A stretch of DNA of 64,000 nt from Gammaproteobacteria bacterium (lineage in GTDB: Bacteria > Pseudomonadota > Gammaproteobacteria > Steroidobacterales > Woeseiaceae), in assembly GCA_009937525.1 (NCBI GenBank), contig JAACFE010000002.1:34574-98573 (forward strand), in the 5' to 3' direction. Each line of letters begins with the position of its first letter. The stretch's first letter is position 1. Positions 9,247 to 18,463 of the stretch are shown in pieces. Both the position numbers and the translations under genes were made by a program. The notes under the pieces were generated by a model. It made no database searches. It was not told where the DNA came from and saw only the letters and a program-made list of their open reading frames with translations.

Positions 9247-10137
9247 TCAACCGTCTGATTTCAGGTGCCTGTCAAAGAATTGGACGGTTCTCGTCCACGC
9301 GAGTTCAGCCGCTTTTGCGTCGTAGCGTGGCGTTGTGTCGTTGTGGAAACCATGCTGCACGCCTTCGTAGTCGTGGTGGACGTAATCGACATCCGCAGCC
9401 TTGAGTCCTTTCTCGAACGCCGGCCAACTGGCGTTGACACGCTCGTCCAGTTCGGCGTGATTGAGCATCAGCGGTGCCTCGATGGCGGCCGCACGGTCAG
9501 CGTCCGGGTGGCGCCCGTAAAAAGAGACGCCGGCATCGAGATCCGGCAACCTGATGGCAAGTTCGAGCACCATGCCACCGCCGAAACAAAAGCCGACGAC
9601 GCCGACGCGACCGCTGGTGTCGGGGTGCTCGCGCAGGAAGGTCACTGCGGCGGCGAAGTCCTGCGTCATCTCTTCACGATCACGCTCGCGCTGCAGTGTT
9701 CTGCCGTCGTCGTCATTACCAGGATAACCGCCGAGCGGGGTGAGTGCGTCCGGCGCGAACGCGATAAACCCGGCAACGGCAAGCCGTCGCGCCACATCCT
9801 CGATGTAGGGATTGAGTCCCCGATTCTCGTGGATGACGACGACGCCCGGTAATTTGTGCCCGGTCTTGGCCGGGCGGGCAAAGTATCCTCGCATGACACC
9901 GGCGCCTTTCGGTGATGCATACTTCTTGTAGCCGACGGAAATGGACGCATCGTCGGGATCGACCTGCTGCGCCAGCGCATAGTCCGGGCTCAGCGCGGAC
10001 AGCAGTGTCGCCGCGGAGACACCGCTGGCGGTGAAGCGTGCCGCTCGCTCGAGAAACTCCCGACGGGAGACGGTTCCGTGCACGTAACCGTCAAACAGCT
10101 TCCATACGCGCTCGTCGACATCGAATTTCCTGCTCAC
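9247..10137 (-). CDS. Dienelactone hydrolase family protein, Tat-type signal
   Basis: A 296-residue alpha/beta hydrolase. After a short N-terminal extension come 'SRREFLERAARF' and a hydrophobic stretch (residues 34-56), a probable twin-arginine export signal. The mature part has the oxyanion 'VIHENRGLN', the Cys nucleophile in GFCFGGG (Cys184), the Asp in 'NHAELDERV' (Asp231) and the catalytic His in 'VQHGFHND' (about residue 262). The Cys-Asp-His triad is that of dienelactone hydrolases. Real substrates of this exported branch are unclear. It follows the CBS gene with a three-base gap. Confidence 0.9.
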   Translation of the reverse strand: MSRKFDVDERVWKLFDGYVHGTVSRREFLERAARFTASGVSAATLLSALSPDYALAQQVDPDDASISVGYKKYASPKGAGVMRGYFARPAKTGHKLPGVVVIHENRGLNPYIEDVARRLAVAGFIAFAPDALTPLGGYPGNDDDGRTLQRERDREEMTQDFAAAVTFLREHPDTSGRVGVVGFCFGGGMVLELAIRLPDLDAGVSFYGRHPDADRAAAIEAPLMLNHAELDERVNASWPAFEKGLKAADVDYVHHDYEGVQHGFHNDTTPRYDAKAAELAWTRTVQFFDRHLKSDG

Positions 10138-10140
10138 GGT

Positions 10141-10572
10141 TCAGCCGCTGATGTAGTGCTCGAGATGTTCGATCTCTTCCCGCTGGTCGGCGATGATGGC
10201 CTGCACGAGATCGCCTATCGATACCATCGCGACCACCCGATCGTCCTCGACGACGGGGAGATGCCGTACCTTCTTGTCCGTCATGATTTCCATGCAGGAA
10301 TTCACGGTATCGTCGCTGCCGGCCGTCATGACATCGACGCTCATTATTTCCGCAACCCGGGTGTCGTGTGAAGACCGGCCCTTGACAATGACCTTGCGGG
10401 CATAGTCTCTCTCGGTGACGATACCGGCGAGCCGGCCGTTATCGTCCATGACTATGAGCGAGCCGATATTCTCGTCGGCCATCAACTTGATCGCCTCGAA
10501 TACCGAAGCATCTGGCGAAATCGAAATTACGTTTCTGTCTTTCGCATCGAGCAGATGCTTGACCAGTTTCAT
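10141..10572 (-). CDS. CBS-domain protein
   Basis: A 143-residue protein made of two CBS motifs (a Bateman module), about residues 8-65 and 72-130, seen in 'GSLIVMDDNGRLAGIVTERD' and 'VRHLPVVEDDRVVAMVSIGD'. Such modules bind adenine nucleotides and sense energy state. The ATG at 10572 is preceded by GGGGAGCACGAGA; longer readings add low-complexity Arg-rich sequence. It is the first gene of a probable four-gene minus-strand unit running to 8319. Confidence 0.9.
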   Translation of the reverse strand: MKLVKHLLDAKDRNVISISPDASVFEAIKLMADENIGSLIVMDDNGRLAGIVTERDYARKVIVKGRSSHDTRVAEIMSVDVMTAGSDDTVNSCMEIMTDKKVRHLPVVEDDRVVAMVSIGDLVQAIIADQREEIEHLEHYISG

Positions 10573-10661
10573 TCTCGTGCTCCCCTTCCGCCGGTGACGG
10601 CCTGTTTTCCGCGCTATCCGCCGAAGCGCCCTTCTTGCGGGTATGGGGGTAATTCTAGCGT

Positions 10662-10694
10662 GACAAAACAAGGCCCGCCATTACCGGAGGGCCC
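10662..10694 (-). terminator. Probable rho-independent terminator after the DDGSG-repeat gene
   Basis: Read on the minus strand, GGCCC-T-CC and GG-C-GGGCC pair around a GGTAAT loop and are followed by TTGTTTTGT. It lies about 20 bases past the stop at 10713 and would insulate that gene from the CBS operon. Confidence 0.6.
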
Positions 10695-10712
10695 TGTCCG
10701 GCCGTGTATGTC

Positions 10713-11471
10713 TCAGTCGTCCTGCTGGATGGCGCCGCGAACGTTGGAATAGCGCAGTGAACCACTGCCCTCCTCTTCGATGATCAGGTCGTGCTCGACG
10801 TCGTCGATATTGATGTCGCCGGATCCGTCGTCCACGGTAACGCTGCCCTGAACACTCCTGATATCGATGGTTCCGGAACCGTCTTCGACGTACACATCGC
10901 CGGCCGCCCTCACGATGTCGATCGAGCCCGAGCCGTCATCGATCTTCACGTTACCCGTATTTTCCAGCCTGATTGAGCCGCTGCCGTCGTCGATATCGAC
11001 GTCGCCGGAATTGACGAGTTCGATCGGGCCGCTGCCGTCATCGATACGAACGCTGCTCGCTATGTCACGGACCGTGATCGAGCCCGAACCATCGTCGATC
11101 AGCAAACCGAGTCGCGCCGGCATGCGCACGTCCAGGTCGATCGCGGCGTTGCCGTCCCAGCCCCAGCCCGAACGGAAGCCCGCCCTCAGCTTCGCCCTGT
11201 CGCCGTCGCGTTCCAGGTCGAGGCGCAGCCGTTTCTCGATAAACTCCCTCGCTTCGTCCTCGTCCTTATCATCCACGATAATCGTCGCCACAACGACAAT
11301 CTCGTCGCTGTCCTCGACGCCACTGACGATCAGCGAGCCGGCGCCGGCGTCGATGAACAGGTCCGACAATCCGGACGCATCCACTTCGAGATTCCTGACT
11401 TCGCTGAAGTTGTGCGAGCCGGCATATGCCAGGCTCACGGCAAACATGGCCATGACGATCAATCCGCGCAT
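10713..11471 (-). CDS. Exported DUF4097/DUF2807-like beta-solenoid protein with DDGSG repeats
   Basis: A 252-residue secreted protein (signal peptide residues 1-18, ending 'LAYA'). Residues 124-246 contain seven tandem units of 17-19 residues, each built on I/V-[DE]-D-G-S-G-x-I followed by a second hydrophobic strand and a turn, for example 'RIDDGSGPIELVNSGDV'. This is the pattern of a right-handed beta-helix in the DUF4097/DUF2807 group, where Asp/Gly-Ser-Gly turns stack, possibly binding Ca2+. The first half has the less regular strands typical of such proteins. Its role could be envelope adhesion or scaffolding; the sequence does not decide. Confidence 0.88.
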   Translation of the reverse strand: MRGLIVMAMFAVSLAYAGSHNFSEVRNLEVDASGLSDLFIDAGAGSLIVSGVEDSDEIVVVATIIVDDKDEDEAREFIEKRLRLDLERDGDRAKLRAGFRSGWGWDGNAAIDLDVRMPARLGLLIDDGSGSITVRDIASSVRIDDGSGPIELVNSGDVDIDDGSGSIRLENTGNVKIDDGSGSIDIVRAAGDVYVEDGSGTIDIRSVQGSVTVDDGSGDINIDDVEHDLIIEEEGSGSLRYSNVRGAIQQDD

Positions 11472-11552
11472 CGTAATCTCCCGAGACGTCTTCGCGTTGT
11501 GCGGTTACCAGTAAGACGCCGCTCGGCGCCATTTGGTTGCAAATCGCCGGAT

Positions 11553-12896
11553 TCAGCCGCCGTCCTGGAGCGCGAAGCGACCGAGCAGGGCCTCGATATC
11601 GGCGCCCGAGTACCACTTGCCGCGCAGCATGACACCGTGCAATCGCCGTGTGCTGGATATGTCTTCGAAGGGGTTCGAGTCGAGCATGACGAGGTCCGCC
11701 TCGTACCCGGCTGCAATCACGCCCGTCCTGAGACCCAGGAACTGCGCCACGTTGGTGGTGCCGGTCTGCAGCGCCTCGAACGGCGTCAGGCCCGCCGCGA
11801 CCATGAGTTCCAGCTCCCGGTGCAGCGAATACCCGGGCACATTAAAAATCTGGGGGGCATCCGAGCCGAGGAGTATGCCGGCACCGGCCTCGTGCAGTGC
11901 ATGTAGCAGCTTGCGCCGTATCCTGATGGCCTTGGCCGCGACTTCCGCACTGAACCCGCGCTCCTGCTGCTGCCGTTGTTTCACATCCACCCATCGTTCG
12001 ACCGTGGCTTCGGGCACGTACCGCATCTCGATGCGGTTTCGCAGCTCGCCGACAGGAACCTCGTTAATGAGTTGCTCTACCAGGGTCTCGGTGGGGACGA
12101 TCCAGGTCCCGGACGCGGCGGTCGCCTCGGCAAGCGAAGCGATCCTGTCCTCACTCGCGTCGCCCGCCAGCAGAACGTCAAAGAATCCGCCGTATCCGCC
12201 GGAAGCATCACGTTGCGGCGGCACGAGCGCCACCATGTAGCCATCGAGGTGGTCGATGCTGGCGATACCCGACGTCAATGCGTTGCCGAGACCGACCGCG
12301 ACCGGAACGTGGCCGGCGAACGGAATGCCCAGCTCGTTGGCAGCCGACGCAATCGCGGCGAATTCTTCATCGTCGAGGCCCGGGTGAATCTTGATGAAAT
12401 CGTATCCTGCCGCATGCTGCTCTCTGACCTGACGTGCCCCGTCCGCTGCACCACTGACCGAGCGCCCGTTCAGCGAAGGGCCGGACGTAATCAGCCTGGG
12501 CCCGAACGTGCTGCCCGCGAGCAGGTCCTCGCGAAGCTGCAGGTGCGAGGCATGACCCAGCATGCCACGCACGGTGGTTACGCCGTTCGCGACGAACAGC
12601 GCAAAGTCTCGTTCAAGTTCGCCGGACCCAACCGGAGGCACGTGGGCGTGCATCTCGGCGAGCCCCGGCAGGAGGAACCGGTCAGTGCCGTCTACGACCC
12701 GGGCATCTTCGGGGACGGGCACCTCGTCGACGTTGCCGATCGTGCCGATGATTCCGTCACGCACGATGACCGTCTGCCCGGCGATGATTCTCTCGTCGGA
12801 CATCGGCAGCACGTTTACGTTCACGAATACTGTAACGTCGGCGGCCGCGGCGGCAGCCACGATGAAGGACATGAAAAATAAAATGCAAGAACGCAT
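11553..12896 (-). CDS. Exported amidohydrolase family protein
   Basis: A 447-residue metal-dependent hydrolase with a signal peptide (residues 1-19, rich in Ala). The metal-binding HAH motif is at residues 83-85 ('LAEMHAHV'), followed by the Lys in 'FIKIHPGL', His in 'FAGHVPVAVG' and 'IDHLDG', and the Asp of 'LGSDAPQIF'. This set matches imidazolonepropionase-like and peptidase-type amidohydrolases acting in the periplasm on imides or dipeptides. It lies 81 bases upstream of the DDGSG-repeat gene on the same strand. Confidence 0.9.
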   Translation of the reverse strand: MRSCILFFMSFIVAAAAAADVTVFVNVNVLPMSDERIIAGQTVIVRDGIIGTIGNVDEVPVPEDARVVDGTDRFLLPGLAEMHAHVPPVGSGELERDFALFVANGVTTVRGMLGHASHLQLREDLLAGSTFGPRLITSGPSLNGRSVSGAADGARQVREQHAAGYDFIKIHPGLDDEEFAAIASAANELGIPFAGHVPVAVGLGNALTSGIASIDHLDGYMVALVPPQRDASGGYGGFFDVLLAGDASEDRIASLAEATAASGTWIVPTETLVEQLINEVPVGELRNRIEMRYVPEATVERWVDVKQRQQQERGFSAEVAAKAIRIRRKLLHALHEAGAGILLGSDAPQIFNVPGYSLHRELELMVAAGLTPFEALQTGTTNVAQFLGLRTGVIAAGYEADLVMLDSNPFEDISSTRRLHGVMLRGKWYSGADIEALLGRFALQDGG

Positions 12897-12997
12897 TGAG
12901 AGACGCTGGCTCCCTGTTTGCTGTCAGGTTCCCCGGGGTTCGGGGGCACTTCGCCCGCGATCCACGGGATCAATACCTGAAGCGTAGTACGCAGGCT

Positions 12998-13037
12998 GCC
13001 GGGCGGCAATCTGCCGCGGCGCTTGCGGCGGCCCGGC
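12998..13037 (-). other. GC-rich inverted repeat between two minus-strand genes
   Basis: GCCGGGC (12998-13004) and GCCCGGC (13031-13037) can form a long-loop hairpin just after the stop of the dehydratase at 13041. There is no T-run, so it is at best a weak or factor-dependent terminator. Confidence 0.3.
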
Positions 13038-13040
13038 CGA

Positions 13041-14009
13041 TCAGAGGATGCGCTTGAGCGTATCGCGTCCCACGTTGCCGCCGCAGATCAGTACTACCAC
13101 CTTCCGCCCGACGAGGGCGTCCGTCTGTTTCAGCATGGCGGCCAGCGCGACGCCGGCGGCGCCCTCGATGAGCTGGTGTTCGAAGTCGACAAATTGCCGC
13201 ATCGCCGCGCCGATTTCCGCCTCGCTGACGAGCACGAACTCGTCGACCAGCGTCCTGCAAAGATCGAACGTGATCGCGTCCTGCTCGATGCCACCCGCGG
13301 TGCCGTCCGACAGCGTCGGCCGGCTCGCTTCATCCACGATGCGACCGGCCTGCACCGAGTGGGCCATGACGGCTGATGCTTCCGGCTGACAGCCTACGAC
13401 GCGGATTCCGGGATTGTCCGACCTGAGCACGCTCGCGACACCGCTTACCAGTCCGCCTCCGCCGACAGCGACATAGAGGACATCGACCTGCGGCAGCTGC
13501 GACGCTATTTCGATACCGCAGGTGCCCTGTCCCGCGATGACCTCGGGATCGTTGTAGGGCGACAGGTAGAACATGCCGTGCTCATCGGCAAATTCGCGCG
13601 CATGCAACTCGGTATCCAGACCGTCGGTGCCGAAGAAGCGCACGTCGCCGCCATAACTCCTGATCGCCTCGACTTTCGCAGTGGACGTCTGTTCGGGCAC
13701 GAATATGACGCCCCTGATGCCCAACTTTCGCATGGCGTAGGCGACGGCGGCACCATGATTGCCGCTGGACGCCGCAACGCACCCGGCCTCTCTCTGCGCC
13801 GCCGTCAGCGTCGCAAGGCGATTCGCGGCGCCCCGCAACTTGAATGAGCCGGTGTACTGGAGATTCTCGAGCTTGAAATACACCTCGGCACCCGTCGCGG
13901 CGCTGAAGCGGAATGAATAGTCGAGGGGCGTCTCGCGAACCAGTTGCACAATCCGCTGCGACGCTTCCCTGGCCGCTGCCGCCACGCCTGTGAATTGAAG
14001 CTCATCCAT
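13041..14009 (-). CDS. Threonine/serine dehydratase family protein (catabolic/serine racemase-like)
   Basis: A 322-residue fold-type II PLP enzyme. 'SFKLRGA' carries the PLP lysine, 'SSGNHGAAVAY' the substrate/phosphate loop and 'GGGGLVSG' the glycine-rich PLP-phosphate site. It has no C-terminal ACT-like regulatory domain, so it resembles catabolic threonine deaminase, serine dehydratase or serine racemase rather than biosynthetic IlvA, which is encoded separately at 48389. The ATG at 14009 is preferred over a TTG at 14045, which would add only 12 residues. It diverges from the transglycosylase gene with 130 bases between starts. Confidence 0.88.
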   Translation of the reverse strand: MDELQFTGVAAAAREASQRIVQLVRETPLDYSFRFSAATGAEVYFKLENLQYTGSFKLRGAANRLATLTAAQREAGCVAASSGNHGAAVAYAMRKLGIRGVIFVPEQTSTAKVEAIRSYGGDVRFFGTDGLDTELHAREFADEHGMFYLSPYNDPEVIAGQGTCGIEIASQLPQVDVLYVAVGGGGLVSGVASVLRSDNPGIRVVGCQPEASAVMAHSVQAGRIVDEASRPTLSDGTAGGIEQDAITFDLCRTLVDEFVLVSEAEIGAAMRQFVDFEHQLIEGAAGVALAAMLKQTDALVGRKVVVLICGGNVGRDTLKRIL

Positions 14010-14139
14010 CTGCACAGTCTCGGCCGCGCACACGGCAGGCGTCAAGCGCCCGGTGCAGCCTCAGCCTGGTCCGCGGCCACTGGTCATGCAAACCGACAAC
14101 TGCGAGAATCGGATGCACCACTGGCATTACCTTCGCACC

Positions 14140-15741
14140 ATGAAACTCCAGCTCAAAGTTCTGCTCACCCTCGTCTGGATCGCGGCTTGCGGTGCCGAGC
14201 CGACGCCGCAAGAGCCGGCCGCCGCCGGCGAGGAGCAGGAAGCGGCCGTGGCCGACGATGCCGGGTCCGGCGAGCAGACTGCGGAAGCGGAGCCTGCTCC
14301 GGCGCCCGGCTATCTGGCCCTCGATGAAAATGTGTCGGCCGGCGATATCCTGCCGATGCCCTTCCGCGTGATCTGGCAACCCTGGCAAGGCGACTTCGAC
14401 GGCATGGTCGAGCGCCGGATCATACGCGCCGTCGTACCCTTCGGTGGCTACCAGTTCTACTACGTTGACGGCCTGCCGAAGGGTGCCACTTACGACCTGC
14501 TGCAGCAGCTGGAGGCTTACATCAACAAGGAGCTCGGCCGCCGCAATATCAAGGTGTACGTTGTCGTGATCCCGGTCAGCCGTGACGAACTGATCCCGGC
14601 GATGCTCGACGGACACGCCGACATCGTTGCCGGCGACCTGACGATCACCCCCGAGCGATCCGCACTGGTCAGCTTCGCGCGGCCCATGCTCAAGGATATC
14701 GACGAGGTTATCGTCAGCGGTCCCGGTGCGGCGCCCATCGATTCCCTGGATGACCTGGCGGGACGGGAAATTGTCGTTCGCGAATCGAGCAGCTACTTCG
14801 AGCACCTGCAGATCCTGGCTGCGGACCTCGAATCCCGCGGGCTCGAACCACCCGATATCCACCTCGCGGACGAAATACTGGAAGCCGAAGACCTGCTGGA
14901 GATGGTGAACGGCGGAATGATCGATTTGACCGTCATGGATGACTACAAGGCGGAATTCTGGGCGACCGTGTTTCCGAATATTGTCATACGCGACGATCTC
15001 GTCATCAACGAAGGGGGCTCCATTGCCTGGGCCATCCGCAAGGACAATCCGCAGTTTGCTGACCTGTTGAAAGGCTTCCTGAGAAAATACGGCAAGGGGA
15101 CGCTCGTCGGTAACGATACCTACAACCGTTACCTCTCCGACGCATCGCGAGTGCGGTGTTCGCATACGAGCAAAGCCCTGCAAAGGATGCAGGAACTGAT
15201 CGCTGTGTTTCAGAAATACGGCGAGAAGTTCGATTTCGACTGGCTGATGCTGGCCGCACAGGCTTTCCAGGAATCCGGGCTGCGTCAGGACCGGAGGAGC
15301 CCGGCAGGTGCCATCGGCATCATGCAGATCAAGCCGTCGACTGCGGCGGACAACAACGTCGGCATCGACGACATTACGACGATCGACGGCAACGTTCACG
15401 CCGGCGCCAAGTACATGCGTTTCATCGCGGACCGATATTTTTCGGATGAGAAGTTCAACGATCTGAATCAGTGGGTGTTCAGCCTGGCTGCCTACAATGC
15501 AGGTCCGGCGAAGATCAACCGGTACCGGCGCGAGGCGGCCGAGAACGGTTACGACCCGAACCGCTGGTTCGACAATGTCGAGATCATCGCCGCACGCCGA
15601 ATCGGCAGGGAAACGGTTACCTACGTGAGTAACGTCTTCAAGTACTACGTCGGTTACCAGATCACCATGCAGCGGGGAGTCGTGCGCGAGGAACGTTACG
15701 CCAGCGAACTGCAGGAATGTGCCGTCGAAGATGCCGAGTAG
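14140..15741 (+). CDS. MltF-like membrane-bound lytic murein transglycosylase (lipoprotein)
   Basis: A 533-residue peptidoglycan-cleaving enzyme. The N-terminus 'KVLLTLVWIAACGAEP' is a lipoprotein signal with a plausible lipobox Cys at residue 17, followed by an Ala/Glu-rich linker. Next comes a family 3 solute-binding domain (about residues 85-340; 'DGHADIVAGDLTITPER' is typical) and an SLT lysozyme-like domain with the catalytic Glu378 in 'AFQESGL', then 'GAIGIMQIKPSTA' and 'SLAAYNAGPAKI'. Order and size match MltF, which regulates its catalytic domain through the binding domain. The ATG at 14140 is chosen because it opens the signal. It ends back to back with the next, convergent gene. Confidence 0.93.
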   Translation: MKLQLKVLLTLVWIAACGAEPTPQEPAAAGEEQEAAVADDAGSGEQTAEAEPAPAPGYLALDENVSAGDILPMPFRVIWQPWQGDFDGMVERRIIRAVVPFGGYQFYYVDGLPKGATYDLLQQLEAYINKELGRRNIKVYVVVIPVSRDELIPAMLDGHADIVAGDLTITPERSALVSFARPMLKDIDEVIVSGPGAAPIDSLDDLAGREIVVRESSSYFEHLQILAADLESRGLEPPDIHLADEILEAEDLLEMVNGGMIDLTVMDDYKAEFWATVFPNIVIRDDLVINEGGSIAWAIRKDNPQFADLLKGFLRKYGKGTLVGNDTYNRYLSDASRVRCSHTSKALQRMQELIAVFQKYGEKFDFDWLMLAAQAFQESGLRQDRRSPAGAIGIMQIKPSTAADNNVGIDDITTIDGNVHAGAKYMRFIADRYFSDEKFNDLNQWVFSLAAYNAGPAKINRYRREAAENGYDPNRWFDNVEIIAARRIGRETVTYVSNVFKYYVGYQITMQRGVVREERYASELQECAVEDAE

Positions 15742-17259
15742 CTACATCTGCTCTTCGATCGGCAGCAGGCCCATGAGCCGCGTAAGCAAGCGGCGCCACA
15801 GGCTTGTGTCGGGCTCCTTTCCTGCAACCACGTCGTGTCCGCCACTTCCGTAGTGCCAGTTGAGGCGGCCCCTCTGATTCAACTGCAGCCTGTACGCAAC
15901 CGTCTTCAGAGACTCGAGACCCGACGACGCCATTGCCTCACCGATCTCATCGGACTCGACGATCATGCCGAGTTCGGTATTGATATAGAGCGACCGCGGA
16001 TCGAGGTTGAAGGAGCCCACGAAAGCGCTGCGCCGATCGACGATCGCTACCTTCGAGTGCAGGGTCAGGCGGGCCGCATCCGCCTCACCGACCACATCGC
16101 CTTCTTCCATGGGACGTAACTCGTAGAGCTCGACGCCGTGGCGCAGCAGGGGCTTGCGGTAACGGGCGTACACGGCGTGGACGCTCGAATGGTTCGTGGA
16201 CGCGAGTGAATTCGTCAGGATGACCACCCGTACGCCCTTCTTCGCCAGCGCACCGAAGAAGTCCACACCTTCGCGCTGCGGGACGAAATACGGCGATACG
16301 ACGATCACCTCTTTGACGGCCGATGAAACCATCCGTATCAGCCGCTCGGTTACGTCCCCGATCTGCCGGCGAACCAGCCCCCGGACCTTGTCAGGGTGGT
16401 CGAGTACCAGCTCCGTTCTTGCCGGAACCCAGGGAAGGGCGCCGTCGACCAGGTCGCGGATCAGGTGTTCGTTCAGCCCTCGTATCACCGGGCTGTCCCT
16501 GTGTTTCTCCAGGTGCCGCTGGCCCGCCTCGATGGTCTCGTTGAGAGCCTGGTGCGGAACGTACTTGTCGAAGACACTGACGGGGATGGCCTCCTTGGTG
16601 TTCCAGTACTCATCGAACCCGTCCGAGACGTCTTCGACGACGGGGCCTATGGCGGCCATATCCTCGTCGAGAAATTCGCTCGTCACGCTCGTCTGGTAAT
16701 ACTCGTCTGCGAGATTGCGGCCGCCGACGATGGTCACCCGGTTGTCGACCGTAAACGACTTGTTGTGCATGCGGCGGTTAAGAATATTGAAGTTCGCAAT
16801 GAAGCTGATGAGCCGCGAGCGGCGTCTCGGAAAGGGATTGAAAACCCGGACTTCGATGTTGACGTGGTCATTGAGGCTCAACAGGCCGGCATCGATAGGT
16901 TCCGTAAGCGCATCGTCCATCAGGAGGCGCACCCGGACACCGCGGTTCGCCGCCTCTATGAGCCTTAGCGCGATGAGATTTCCGCTCAGGTCGTCTCGAA
17001 TCAGGTAACTCTGGATATCGATGCTGCGCTCGGCCTTCTCGATCAGCCCGAGACGCAGGCCGAGGGCATCGATACCGAGTTGGAGCCGATAGACCCCACA
17101 GGGGCCTTCGTTTTCCGCAAGCCATGCCCGGGCAGCCGAGCCGAGTAGGGAATCGGCCGTATTGGTGAACTTGTGTGACTCGCGGCGCTCCGGAAGATCG
17201 AAATACTTGCGGTATTTTTGTGGTACCCGGCTTCCTACCAGTGTCTCGAACATCCCCAT
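15742..17259 (-). CDS. Phospholipase D-family protein (cardiolipin synthase C-like)
   Basis: A 505-residue protein with two HKD motifs: H165-x-K167-x4-D172 in 'MHNKSFTVDNRVTIVGGRN' and H401-x-K403-x4-D408 in 'LHSKVAIVDRRSAFVGSFNL'. Both active sites are intact, so it should form a phosphatidyl-enzyme intermediate. There is no N-terminal transmembrane hairpin as in ClsA; architecture fits the YmdC/ClsC group that makes cardiolipin from two phospholipids. Its stop directly abuts the stop of the convergent transglycosylase gene with no intergenic base. Confidence 0.9.
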   Translation of the reverse strand: MGMFETLVGSRVPQKYRKYFDLPERRESHKFTNTADSLLGSAARAWLAENEGPCGVYRLQLGIDALGLRLGLIEKAERSIDIQSYLIRDDLSGNLIALRLIEAANRGVRVRLLMDDALTEPIDAGLLSLNDHVNIEVRVFNPFPRRRSRLISFIANFNILNRRMHNKSFTVDNRVTIVGGRNLADEYYQTSVTSEFLDEDMAAIGPVVEDVSDGFDEYWNTKEAIPVSVFDKYVPHQALNETIEAGQRHLEKHRDSPVIRGLNEHLIRDLVDGALPWVPARTELVLDHPDKVRGLVRRQIGDVTERLIRMVSSAVKEVIVVSPYFVPQREGVDFFGALAKKGVRVVILTNSLASTNHSSVHAVYARYRKPLLRHGVELYELRPMEEGDVVGEADAARLTLHSKVAIVDRRSAFVGSFNLDPRSLYINTELGMIVESDEIGEAMASSGLESLKTVAYRLQLNQRGRLNWHYGSGGHDVVAGKEPDTSLWRRLLTRLMGLLPIEEQM

Positions 17260-17313
17260 GGAGGCATTATCTCCCAGGCTGGTCGGATGCGCCTAAAAGA
17301 TGCCTCCTCCCGC

Positions 17314-17343
17314 ACAAAAAAGCCCGGGATCGCTCCCGGGCTT
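17314..17343 (-). terminator. Strong rho-independent terminator
   Basis: Perfect 10-bp stem (17320-17329 with 17334-17343) around the loop TCGC on the plus strand; on the minus strand it is followed by a TTTTTT run. It ends the DUF3313 gene transcript about 30 bases after its stop and separates it from the phospholipase gene. Confidence 0.88.
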
Positions 17344-17374
17344 CGCGTCGAATACATCCGTCGGGGCGCGCGGA

Positions 17375-18046
17375 TTACTGCTGGTGTATGGAATCCAGGC
17401 CTTCCCGCAATTGTACCGCCCAGCGCCGCGCCCAGCGACGCACTTCGGCCCAGCTTGTCGCCGTATGCGCACGGATCATGTCGTTGCCCGGCCGCGCGAC
17501 AGCGCGGCGCTCGACAGCTCGATAGACGACCTCGTTGCTTAGGGAATCACGAAGCTCGAGGACCAGCGTCGCTTCACCCAGGGAGCGCAGAAAGATCTCT
17601 GATCGCCCGACTTGTTCCGGCGGCACCTGCGACACGATATCGTGAAGACCGCCGGTGATGACAAGGGCATCAGGGGCCGGCTCATCCGTCATCGTAAAAT
17701 GCTCGCTTCTCTGCAGCTCCTCGTCGAATACCTCCGAGACGGTGTCGATCAGGCGTTGCTTGTTGCTATCGCTGATCCAGAACTCGCGCTCGTTGCTGCG
17801 GCGCGCCGCCGTCGGCGACATCTTCTGTACGTTGCGGAATTCGAAGGCCGCTCCGCCAGGAATGATCTTCGTGTATTGCGTGAGATCGATATCCGGATCA
17901 ATCCACGCTCCCGCGAAGCGGGCATTATCGATGCGCACGAGCCCGTCAAATGTCGTCTCGGCATTTGGCCCGGACTGAATCGAGGGCTCCGAGGTGGCGC
18001 AGCCGGCGACGATGAGCGCTGCCACTATTGCAAGTAACTGTTTCAT
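17375..18046 (-). CDS. DUF3313 family lipoprotein
   Basis: A 223-residue lipoprotein: 'LLAIVAALIVAGC' is a clear lipobox with Cys16, and the mature residue after it is Ala, favouring outer-membrane sorting. The body matches DUF3313 ('YTKIIPGGAAFEFRNV', 'ALVITGGLHDIV' and 'GEATLVLELRDSLSNEVV'). AGGAAAG lies just before the ATG. It stands alone between a 417-base upstream gap and a strong terminator, so it is a single-gene unit. The function of the family is unknown; envelope stress or surface structure is a guess. Confidence 0.88.
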   Translation of the reverse strand: MKQLLAIVAALIVAGCATSEPSIQSGPNAETTFDGLVRIDNARFAGAWIDPDIDLTQYTKIIPGGAAFEFRNVQKMSPTAARRSNEREFWISDSNKQRLIDTVSEVFDEELQRSEHFTMTDEPAPDALVITGGLHDIVSQVPPEQVGRSEIFLRSLGEATLVLELRDSLSNEVVYRAVERRAVARPGNDMIRAHTATSWAEVRRWARRWAVQLREGLDSIHQQ

Positions 18047-18463
18047 GGGACTTTCCTCGCTCCTGGTTGCCCGCTACCACGGACAAGTCGAATTTGTTCT
18101 TGTTGCAAGCGAATCCGATGATGGTATCGGCATCCCGGATTGTCAAACGAGGCGGGTGAGAGCTTTGGGATGTCTTCCTGGTGTCTGGATACTGCACTCG
18201 ACCAGTACCGATTTAACAATATGTTTCAGCGGGTCCAGCGTTCATTGACAGCTTTCGCGCCGCCGTGCGACGATGCTTCGACGTTTGACAAAGGCACACC
18301 TGACGAAAGCCAGGGTCGCAAAGTTTCCGGTCTACGGGCATAGCCTAGGACAGCGGGGCCGCCAAAACGAACCTGTTTCGCTCGCGACTTCCTCGCCAGC
18401 TGGCTTCCCCAATACGCTGCGGCCGTGTCTTTGGCATTCGAATCACTTTTGCCGGAGACGAGT
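18047..18463. other. 417-base intergenic region
   Basis: Divergent region between the DUF3313 lipoprotein and the FAD oxidoreductase. It should hold both promoters. TTGACA appears at 18245-18250 and 18285-18290 on the plus strand, but neither has a convincing -10 element at the right distance. I see no open reading frame with a ribosome site, repeat or RNA gene. Confidence 0.5.

Noticed and set aside
14046..15399. Long minus-strand frame opposite the MltF-like gene
   Set aside because: It is the mirror frame of a well-supported coding gene in G+C-rich DNA, with no ribosome site or recognisable motif.
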